Assembly: GCF_000284295.1 (NCBI RefSeq)
Contig: NC_017093.1
Span: 6,076,001 to 6,140,000 of the forward strand
From: Actinoplanes missouriensis 431
GTDB lineage: Bacteria; Actinomycetota; Actinomycetes; Mycobacteriales; Micromonosporaceae
DNA: 64,000 bases
Direction of reading: 5' to 3'
The stretch's first letter is position 1. Each line of letters starts with the position of its first letter. A program made the position numbers and the translations under genes. Of this stretch, positions 49,073 to 55,896 are shown piece after piece. Below the pieces are notes generated by a model. It made no database searches. It was not told where the DNA came from and was given only the letters and a program-made list of their open reading frames with translations.

Positions 49073-50031
49073 TGGGCGTCAGGTCGGTCTGGTGGGCCGC
49101 GGCCATCCCCGGCGCCGAGGCGCCGTTCGACACCGCGCACCTGCGGGTCTTCTATCCGGCCACGCCGACCGGATCGGACGCCGAGCGGCTCTCCGGGGTG
49201 TTCCCGGCGGACCCGGCCCAGGCCCCGTACCCGGTGGTGGTGATCGTCTCCGGGGTCAACGTGGGCCAGGAGGCCTACCGCTGGCTCGCGGTCGAGCTGG
49301 CCTCGCGCGGCTATGTGGCGGTGACCTACGACTGGGTGGGCGAGCTGTTCGGGGGCCTGAAAGGGATCACTCCCGGTGTGGAGCTGGCGGCCGCGAGACC
49401 GGATGCCTACGGGACCCGGGCCACCACGCCGTCGGTCCCCGCGATCCTCTCCGCCCTGGCGGACATCTCCGGGCCGGTCGCCGGGCTGCTCGACCTCGGC
49501 AGCGTGGGCCTGATCGGGCACTCGGCCGGCGGCACGGTCATCCTGCAGAGCGCCCGGTTCTTCCCGAGCGTCAAGGCGGTCGCCGCCTACGGCACCCACA
49601 CCATGGTCGCCACGATGCTCGGCTGGCCGGCCGGCACCGTGCTCCCGGCTCAGGTCGACTGCCCGGTGCTGCTCATGAACGGTGAGAACGACGGCGTCAT
49701 CAACGGCTCCGCCGACCGGTACGGCGAGGACGTCGCGACCCGGCGCGACCCGATCAGCCGGACGTTCGACGAGGCGCTGCCCGAGGCCGGCGGTGACACC
49801 GTGCAGGTCACGTTCGCGGGCGCCAACCACTTCGGGATCGTGCACCCGGTCGACGAGACCGCCGCCCGGGCCTTCCTCGATCTGCCGCACGCAACCGATC
49901 CGGCCGCCACCCGCGCGGCCCTGGCCGACGTCACCGCGGCGTTCCTCGACATCCACCTGCGCGGCGCGTCGCGCGACGCGCTCGACAAGGCCCTTCAGTC
50001 CCCCGACATCGCCGGGATCCGGCGGAGGTAA
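49072..50031 (+). CDS. alpha/beta hydrolase, chlorophyllase-like
   Basis: About 319 residues. Serine in GHSAGGTVIL, Asp in MNGENDGVIN and His in AGANHFG complete a hydrolase triad. The N-terminal strand-loop AHLRVFYPA...YPVVVIVSGVNVGQEAYRWLAVELASRGYVAVTYD follows the layout of plant chlorophyllase and dienelactone/acetylhydrolase-type proteins. Chlorophyllase removes phytol from chlorophyll by ester hydrolysis. Its place beside PAO-, NOL- and RCCR-like genes supports that reading, but a plain esterase cannot be excluded. The start ATG overlaps the previous stop by one base. Confidence 0.75.
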   Translation: MGVRSVWWAAAIPGAEAPFDTAHLRVFYPATPTGSDAERLSGVFPADPAQAPYPVVVIVSGVNVGQEAYRWLAVELASRGYVAVTYDWVGELFGGLKGITPGVELAAARPDAYGTRATTPSVPAILSALADISGPVAGLLDLGSVGLIGHSAGGTVILQSARFFPSVKAVAAYGTHTMVATMLGWPAGTVLPAQVDCPVLLMNGENDGVINGSADRYGEDVATRRDPISRTFDEALPEAGGDTVQVTFAGANHFGIVHPVDETAARAFLDLPHATDPAATRAALADVTAAFLDIHLRGASRDALDKALQSPDIAGIRRR

Positions 50032-50036
50032 CTGCC

Positions 50037-51236
50037 ATGCTCAAGAACTTCTGGTACGCGGTGGAGTTCTCCGCTCACGTCACCACCAAGCCGGAACGCA
50101 TCACCGTCCTCGGTCAGCACCTGGTCGTCTACCGCACGCCCCGGCAGGGCCGGGTGGTGGCGCTGAGCGACCTCTGCGTGCATCGGGGCGCGGCGCTCTC
50201 CGGCGGCTGGCTGAAGGATGACAAGATCGTCTGTCCCTATCACGGCTGGGAGTACGAGCCGGACGGCGCGTGCACGAAGATCCCGGCGAACCTGCCCGGA
50301 CGGGGCATCCCCAAGAAGGCACGGGTCGATTCGTACCCCGTACAGGAGAAATATGGTTTTGTCTGGGTCTTCATGGGCGATCTCCCGGAGTCCGAGCGCC
50401 CGCCGATCCCGGTCTGGCCGGAGTTCGACGACCTGGTGGAGAACGGCGGCAAGTTCCGGGTCGTGACCGGCGAGTTCCTCTGGAACGCCAACTACGAGCG
50501 GATCCTGGAGAACGGCTGCGACATCGCGCACGCGCCGTTCGTGCACGCCGGCCGGTTCGGCAACCCGGAGATGCCGCAGGTGCCGGACTACGAGGTCGAG
50601 CACCCGGACGAGTGGTCCGCGTTCGCCACCGTCGACCTGCACCCGCCGAAACCGTCCGGTCTCTGGGGCAGGTTCGGCAGGCTGGTCGGCAACGACCTGA
50701 AGAAGCGGCCGCCGGTCGCCACGTCGGCCGGCTGGATGCTGCCCAACATGATCAAGCTGCACGTGCGGCTGCCGATCGGCGACATGGTCATCTACGACAC
50801 CAACATCCCGATCGACGAGACGCACACCCTGGTCAAGTGGGTCGCGCTGCGCACCTTCTTCACCGGCAGGTGGGCCGACAAGGACGCGGTCAACCGGACC
50901 CTGCGGATCTTCTACGAGGACGCCGCGGTGGTCGACAAGGTGCGGCCCGAGCTGCTGCCGTTCGACCTCGGCGCCGAGCTGCACATCAAGAGCGACCTCA
51001 TCGCGGTCGAGTACCGGCGGCGCCGGCAGGAACTGGCGGACAAGGGCTGGCTGCTCAACGAGGAGGACTTCATCACCGGTGACGTGCCTCGCCGGACGGC
51101 GACGGTCATCCCCTCACCGGCCCGCCGGGAGAGCCCGGAACTGGCCCGCGCCTGGGTGCACAAGGCCCGCGGCGAGCATCCGACGGTGGCCGCCGCCCGG
51201 CTGATGGGCCAGGACGATTCCGAGGAGACCCCGTGA
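50037..51236 (+). CDS. PAO/VanA-type Rieske non-haem iron oxygenase
   Basis: 399 residues. The Rieske 2Fe-2S cluster ligands are CVHRG and CPYHGWEY at about residues 45-70; the mononuclear iron site appears as NANYERILENGCDIAHAPFVHAG (Asp/His/His) near residue 155-175. The layout fits the class that includes pheophorbide a oxygenase and vanillate demethylase. PAO opens the chlorin ring. There is no C-terminal CxxC or membrane anchor of the plant enzyme, so this is a soluble homologue. No dedicated ferredoxin or reductase is in the operon; the flavin reductase at 38530 is a different kind. Confidence 0.85.
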   Translation: MLKNFWYAVEFSAHVTTKPERITVLGQHLVVYRTPRQGRVVALSDLCVHRGAALSGGWLKDDKIVCPYHGWEYEPDGACTKIPANLPGRGIPKKARVDSYPVQEKYGFVWVFMGDLPESERPPIPVWPEFDDLVENGGKFRVVTGEFLWNANYERILENGCDIAHAPFVHAGRFGNPEMPQVPDYEVEHPDEWSAFATVDLHPPKPSGLWGRFGRLVGNDLKKRPPVATSAGWMLPNMIKLHVRLPIGDMVIYDTNIPIDETHTLVKWVALRTFFTGRWADKDAVNRTLRIFYEDAAVVDKVRPELLPFDLGAELHIKSDLIAVEYRRRRQELADKGWLLNEEDFITGDVPRRTATVIPSPARRESPELARAWVHKARGEHPTVAAARLMGQDDSEETP

Positions 51237-51925
51237 GCCTGCCCGGCGCTCTTTCCGATCGCACCCTCGCCGCGATCCTCGACCGGTTCCCGGTGACCCT
51301 GGACGAGGACCGTGCGCTCACCTCGCCGATGAGCCCCGACCCGGTCGGGCGGATCCGTGTCTGGCGCAGCGCCGGGCCGGTCGTCAAGGTGGTCAACGTC
51401 AGCCTGGTCGTCCCGCCGATCGGCCTGGACAGCCACATGATCTTCGCGTTCACCGCGCCGGAGTCGGGCGTCCCGCACTTCACGCTGGACTCGGTGGCGA
51501 ACGGGGAGAACCACGCGTTCCACCTCGACCTGATCCCGCGGATCGACCTGGCGACGTCGCTGCCGTACCTGGACGAGGTCTACGAGCCGCTGACCGGGCT
51601 CTACACCGAGGTCTCGGGCCGCGACGGGCTCACCCCCGCTCATCTGACACCTCGGCAATATGCCCTCATGTCGCCCTGGATGCTCGTGAACCGGGCCACC
51701 GCGACGGCCTTCGAGGGCATCGGCGAGGCCGTCGACGGCTACCTCACCCACTGGGCCGGGCTGGTCGAGAAGGGCGTCGCCGCCGGCGGCTCGGCCGAGC
51801 GCGACGCGGCACACCGGACGCTGCTGTTCAGCCCGGAGATCGACCCGGTGTGGAAGCAGACCGTCCGGCTCCTCGGCGAGGAGCAGAGCGAATCGGTGCG
51901 CCTGGCTCTGGTGAGCAATGACTGA
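51233..51925 (+). CDS. RCCR/bilin reductase-like protein 2
   Basis: 230 residues. It carries the same core as RCCR-like protein 1 in another variant: PHFTLDSVANGENHAFHLDLIPRIDLATSLPYLDEVYEPL. This is the PHF...DL.P..DL...YLD pattern of ferredoxin-dependent bilin reductases and RCCR. It is a diverged paralogue, so the two could act on successive double bonds or form a heterodimer. The GTG start overlaps the oxygenase stop. Confidence 0.65.
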   Translation: MSLPGALSDRTLAAILDRFPVTLDEDRALTSPMSPDPVGRIRVWRSAGPVVKVVNVSLVVPPIGLDSHMIFAFTAPESGVPHFTLDSVANGENHAFHLDLIPRIDLATSLPYLDEVYEPLTGLYTEVSGRDGLTPAHLTPRQYALMSPWMLVNRATATAFEGIGEAVDGYLTHWAGLVEKGVAAGGSAERDAAHRTLLFSPEIDPVWKQTVRLLGEEQSESVRLALVSND

Positions 51926-52838
51926 GCCCAGCGTCTGGCAGAAACGGATCGCCGGGGAGTGGCACGGGCGGCCGTCGCTCTTCGACGCCACCGGGACCTG
52001 GTGCGGCTTCGAGGAGATCCGGCGATCCTCGGACTTCGTGGACGGCGTCACCACGTACCGGATGGATGGGGGTTTGATCGGTGGCGGGCCGCTCGCGGGG
52101 CAGTTCCGCCTCGGCGCGCCGTTCTCGTTCGGTGTCGTGGACTCCGACCAGAACCGGGTCTACACCGGTCCGGACTTCTTCGGGACCGGGCAGCCCTACG
52201 GCGGTTTCGTGGACTCGCACTACTACGGGCCGGGCTGGCAGGTCGACCTGTTCACCTGGAACCAGGTGCTGCCGGACGGCGAGACCCAGGTCTACTCCTC
52301 GGTGCTCCACCAGGGCTGGTCGGTGGTGGGGTGCTTCAACGGGCTCTACACCCGCGTGCCGTCCGAGGTCGACGCGCTGATCGAGGCGGAGACGCGCAAC
52401 GGCCCGGTCCCCTACATCCTGCCGACGAAGGAGTCCGGCGCTTTCGCCGGCGAGCTCGAGCTGTGGGGATCAGACCAAAAATTACGGGGTACGGTGTCCG
52501 CGTCGCTCGCGCTCGACCCGATCGACCTGCTGCGGACCCGTCGCACGATCAGCTGGCGGGGCGCCGGGCTGGACCGCTCGTTCACGGTGGAGACCCGCCG
52601 GGACGGCAACCGGCTCTTCTTCGAGGGCCCCGAGGCGTGGGGCAACGCGATCGGTTTCGGACGGGCGTCGTTCCAGTCGGTACACCTCACCGACGTCGGG
52701 AAGATCAGGGGCCGGGAGTTCTCAATCGACGCGTCCCCGGGGATGTCGGCGGGGACCCGGCTGGCCGTGGTCTACGAGTTGTTCGACGGCGGGCAGCTGG
52801 ACTCGGTGCTGCACGGGCTCTTGGAGTGGCACTCATGA
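51918..52838 (+). CDS. lipocalin-like two-domain protein, function unknown
   Basis: 306 residues in two beta-rich halves. The first begins KRIAGEWHGRPSLFDATGTW, a GxW-type lipocalin-like start, and the second begins SGAFAGELELWGSDQKLRGTVSASL. No catalytic motif. In this operon it could bind a hydrophobic or linear tetrapyrrole intermediate, as bilin lyases and lipocalins do; this is inference from fold-like features only. ATG overlaps the previous gene by eight bases. Confidence 0.5.
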   Translation: MTEPSVWQKRIAGEWHGRPSLFDATGTWCGFEEIRRSSDFVDGVTTYRMDGGLIGGGPLAGQFRLGAPFSFGVVDSDQNRVYTGPDFFGTGQPYGGFVDSHYYGPGWQVDLFTWNQVLPDGETQVYSSVLHQGWSVVGCFNGLYTRVPSEVDALIEAETRNGPVPYILPTKESGAFAGELELWGSDQKLRGTVSASLALDPIDLLRTRRTISWRGAGLDRSFTVETRRDGNRLFFEGPEAWGNAIGFGRASFQSVHLTDVGKIRGREFSIDASPGMSAGTRLAVVYELFDGGQLDSVLHGLLEWHS

Positions 52839-53590
52839 CCGTCGTCGTGGTGACCGGTGGGACGCGCGGGATCGGTCAGGGTCTGGTTCGTTCCTTCCTC
52901 GCACTCGGTGCGCAAGTGGCCTACTGCGGGAGGTCGGCTCCCGTTGACGGGCCTTCGGAGGCGCTGTTCGTCACGGCTGACGTGACGCGGCGCGGCGACG
53001 TCCGCAGCCTGTGGGACGCCACCGTCGACAAATACGGAAAAGTCGACATCTGGGTGAACAATGCCGGGCTGTCGAACTCGCGCAAGCCGCTCTGGCAGCT
53101 CGACCCCGCCGAGATCGACGCCGTCGTCGACGTCAACCTCCGCGGAACCCTGCAGGCCGGCGCCGTCGTCCTGGACGCGATGCTGGCGCAGGGCCACGGC
53201 GCGCTCTGGAACATGGAAGGACTCGGCTCCAACGGTCAGATCGTGGCGGGCCTGACGCCGTACGGCTCGACCAAGCGCGGCCTCACCTACGCCACCCTCG
53301 CGATGGCCAAGGAGCTGACCGGCACGCCCGTGAAGGTCGGGCTCCTCTCCCCCGGCATGGTCGTCACCGACCTGCTCACCCGCGACTACGAGCCGGCCGA
53401 GCTGGAGAAGGCGAAGAAGATCTTCAACATCCTCGCCGACCGGGTCGAGACGGTCACCCCCTGGCTGGCCCGCCGCGTCCTGGCGGGCACGCGCAACGGC
53501 GGCCGGGTCGCCTGGCTGACCAGGCGCAAGGCGGCGTACCGGTTCGCGACCGCCGCCTTCACCAGGCGCGACCTGTTCGGGGACTCCTGA
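52835..53590 (+). CDS. NOL/NYC1-like short-chain dehydrogenase
   Basis: About 251 residues. SDR motifs: TGGTRGIGQG, NNAG, catalytic YGSTK. The stretch LWNMEGLGSNGQ...YGSTKRGLTYATLAMAKEL and SPGMVVTDLLTRDYE...AKKIFNILADRVETVTPWLARRVL closely follows the plant chlorophyll b reductases NOL and NYC1, whose matching parts read NMDGAGS, YGSTKCGL and SPGMVLTELL (recalled from memory). That block is much more specific than a generic SDR match. NOL/NYC1 reduces the C7 formyl of chlorophyll b to 7-hydroxymethyl. Start overlaps the previous stop (ATGA). Confidence 0.8.
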   Translation: MTVVVVTGGTRGIGQGLVRSFLALGAQVAYCGRSAPVDGPSEALFVTADVTRRGDVRSLWDATVDKYGKVDIWVNNAGLSNSRKPLWQLDPAEIDAVVDVNLRGTLQAGAVVLDAMLAQGHGALWNMEGLGSNGQIVAGLTPYGSTKRGLTYATLAMAKELTGTPVKVGLLSPGMVVTDLLTRDYEPAELEKAKKIFNILADRVETVTPWLARRVLAGTRNGGRVAWLTRRKAAYRFATAAFTRRDLFGDS

Positions 53591-54234
53591 TGGACTATCC
53601 GATCGCGCTGGCGCTCGAGGATTTCGTGCCGGTCATCTTCGGCACCGCCGGATTCGCGCTGCTCAGCCAGACCGCACCCACGCCGGCGGCCCGCCGTGCC
53701 GGGTTCACGGGCGCGATGCTGATCGGCGCGGGCGGCATCGCCAAATGCGTGTGGAAACTCGGATACGCGGCCGGGGCGGGCGACTGGAAGCTGTTCGAAC
53801 AGGCGCTGTTCCCGCTGATGGCGGCCGGCGCGACCCTGCTGGCCTGGGCTCTCGCGGTCACGGTGCGGCGCGGGAGACGTACCCGTGCCTGGCCTTTTGC
53901 TCTTGTCCTCGGCCTCTGCGCGGCGGGCTCGATCCTCGCGGAAAGCCTGAACCCGCTGTTCGTGGCGGCCACCCTCGGGGTGACCGCGATCAGCGTGCTC
54001 GGAGCGATCATCGCGGCCCGATACCAGCAGTGGTGGGCCGTCTCCCTCTACGTCCTCGGCCTGGTGCTGGTCATGGGGCTGGTGCCGCTGCGCGGGTCGG
54101 ACAGCCACCACACCGTCGCCTTCCAATGGCTGGAGCAGGGCATCAACACCTCCGCCCAGGCCGCGTTGCTGGTCGCCGCCTGGCTCACTCTCCGGGCGGT
54201 CCGTCGCCCCGTACTCGTTGGAGCCACGCAATGA
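53590..54234 (+). CDS. six-segment membrane protein, unknown function
   Basis: About 214 residues with six to seven membrane segments (ALEDFVPVIFGTAGFALLSQ at the N-terminus). No signal peptide or family motif is recognised. It is placed between the SDR and the maleate-isomerase-family gene and overlaps both (TGATG and ATGA). A transport or electron-transfer role is possible. Confidence 0.7.
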   Translation: MDYPIALALEDFVPVIFGTAGFALLSQTAPTPAARRAGFTGAMLIGAGGIAKCVWKLGYAAGAGDWKLFEQALFPLMAAGATLLAWALAVTVRRGRRTRAWPFALVLGLCAAGSILAESLNPLFVAATLGVTAISVLGAIIAARYQQWWAVSLYVLGLVLVMGLVPLRGSDSHHTVAFQWLEQGINTSAQAALLVAAWLTLRAVRRPVLVGATQ

Positions 54235-54974
54235 CCGACGCCCTCGGCTGGCGCCGCAAGTTCGGCGTCATCGCCCCCTCGACGAACACCATCGTCGAAC
54301 CGGACTTCTACGCCATGACGGTGCCCGGCGTGACCGCGCACTTCTCCCGGATCCACATCCGCAACCAGGACCTCTCCGACGACGCGAACTTCGAGAACCT
54401 GCTCGTCCAGATCCGCGCCGAGATCGGCTTCGCCTGCGAGCGGGTGCTCACCTGCGAACCCGACTACATGGTGATGGGCATGTCCGCGGAGACCTTCTGG
54501 GGCGGCGTGGAGGGCAACCGCGAATTCGTCTCCCAGATCAAGGGGATCACCGGCCTGGACGTGGCGACCGGGGCCGAGGCGTGCGAGCGGGCGCTGAAGC
54601 TCTACGGCGCCCGGAAGATCGGGGTGGTCACGCCGTACCAGCCGGTCGGTGACGCCAACGTGGTCCGCTTCTTCGGCGAGATCGGCTTCGAGGTGACGGC
54701 CATCGAAGGGCTCAAGTGCCCGACGGCGGTGTCGATCGCGCACGTGACCGAGGACGAGCTGCGCGCCGCGATCCTGAACGTGAACGATCCCGAGGTGGAC
54801 GCGATCGTCCAGTGCGGCACGAACCTCTCCATGGTCCGGCTCGCCGACGAGGCCGAGCGCTGGCTGGGCAAGCCGGTGATCGCCATCAACGCGGCGACGT
54901 GGTGGATGGCTCTCCGCGAGAACGGCATCAAGGACAAGGTGTACGGGGCCGGAAGCCTCCTCCGCGACTACTGA
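54231..54974 (+). CDS. maleate isomerase/arylmalonate decarboxylase-family protein
   Basis: About 247 residues of the Asp/Glu racemase superfamily. It starts with the maleate-isomerase signature GVIAPSTNTIVEPDF, and keeps the second catalytic Cys in QCGTNLSM (about residue 195). At the first catalytic Cys position (about residue 80) the sequence reads MGMSAETFWGG with no Cys. A single-Cys form is typical of arylmalonate decarboxylase, so the enzyme may decarboxylate a malonate or isomerise a substituted maleate by another mechanism. It ends the operon at 54974. Confidence 0.75.
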   Translation: MTDALGWRRKFGVIAPSTNTIVEPDFYAMTVPGVTAHFSRIHIRNQDLSDDANFENLLVQIRAEIGFACERVLTCEPDYMVMGMSAETFWGGVEGNREFVSQIKGITGLDVATGAEACERALKLYGARKIGVVTPYQPVGDANVVRFFGEIGFEVTAIEGLKCPTAVSIAHVTEDELRAAILNVNDPEVDAIVQCGTNLSMVRLADEAERWLGKPVIAINAATWWMALRENGIKDKVYGAGSLLRDY

Positions 54975-55130
54975 CCCGCCCTCGCCCGCCCACTCAGCTC
55001 CCGCGTGAGGGGCGCTCGCCGCGTGCGGTGACCGCCCCGCCGATCGCAGGGTCCGGCGGTCCGGTCCGGTGGGGCAGGACGCTCCCGGCCCGGCCCGGCC
55101 CCGCCGTTTGTTGCACGCATCGCCGGATCG

Positions 55131-55172
55131 GGGGTGTGGGACCTGCCCCGCGCAAAGCCGGCCCCACACCCC
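55131..55172. terminator. hairpin between convergent operons
   Basis: GGGGTGTGGG (55131-55140) pairs with CCCACACCCC (55163-55172) over ten bases, loop 22 bases. It lies between the stop of the tetrapyrrole-like operon (54974) and the convergent LPXTG gene end (55216). No U-tract follows, as is usual in actinomycetes. Confidence 0.5.
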
Positions 55173-55215
55173 TGAACCGCCCCCTGTCCCGCGGAGAGGG
55201 CGCGAGACCGGGCCT

Positions 55216-55875
55216 CTACCGGAATCCCGCCATCCGGCGCCGACGGGCCGGCAGCATCGCCAGCACCCCGGCCCCGGGAAGCAGCAGACCGGTTCCGATC
55301 AGCACGACGGTCGCCCACTCCATCCCCGGGCCGGTCTTCGGCAAGGCGGAGCCGGAATCGGAATCGGAGTCGGGGTCATCAGCCGCAGCCGCCGTCGTGG
55401 TAGCAGCAGCCGCCGAGGACTTGCTGGTGACAGGCTTGGCAGTGCCACCGGAGGAGCCGAACACGATCTTCACGGAGACCGCGTTCGCCGCCACCGTCGC
55501 CGCGTCGTGACTGGACGGCAGCAACTGCGCCGCGATCACACAGCCGTCGCTTCCACATTCCTTGCCGCTGAACGACGTCGCCAGCTTGAGCGTCACCGTG
55601 TCGGTCTTCCCGCTGCCGTCGGTCTTGGCGAACACCGCCCCACCGGCCAGGTTGCAGTCGCTCGGGCCCTTCGGGTTCTTGACGCACTGGCCGAGCGCGA
55701 GATCGGTCAGGTTCTTGGTGAACCCGGTGCCGGACACGGTCACCGAGTCACCGCTCTTCAGTCCGGTGGTCTTGGAGACTTTCAGGGTCGCCTTGGCGGC
55801 GGCCGGGGTGACCCCGACGGAGAGTGCGCAGAGAAGTCCGGCAGCCGCAGCGGCCGCGAGACGCCGGTAAAGCAC
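55216..55875 (-). CDS. LPXTG-anchored neocarzinostatin-family surface protein
   Basis: 219 residues. A signal peptide (LAAAAAAGLLCALSVGVTPAAA) precedes a neocarzinostatin-like domain (KVSKTTGLKSGDSVTVSGTGFTKNLTDLALGQCV...CNLAGGAVF), an Ala/Thr/Asp/Ser-rich spacer, the sortase motif LPKTG, a membrane segment and a basic tail (RRRR). It is thus linked to the cell wall. Neocarzinostatin domains bind hydrophobic chromophores. The GTG at 55875 follows GGAGG. It converges on the tetrapyrrole-like operon. Confidence 0.88.
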   Translation of the reverse strand: MLYRRLAAAAAAGLLCALSVGVTPAAAKATLKVSKTTGLKSGDSVTVSGTGFTKNLTDLALGQCVKNPKGPSDCNLAGGAVFAKTDGSGKTDTVTLKLATSFSGKECGSDGCVIAAQLLPSSHDAATVAANAVSVKIVFGSSGGTAKPVTSKSSAAAATTTAAAADDPDSDSDSGSALPKTGPGMEWATVVLIGTGLLLPGAGVLAMLPARRRRMAGFR

Positions 55876-55896
55876 GGGTTACCTCCAGAGTGAGTG

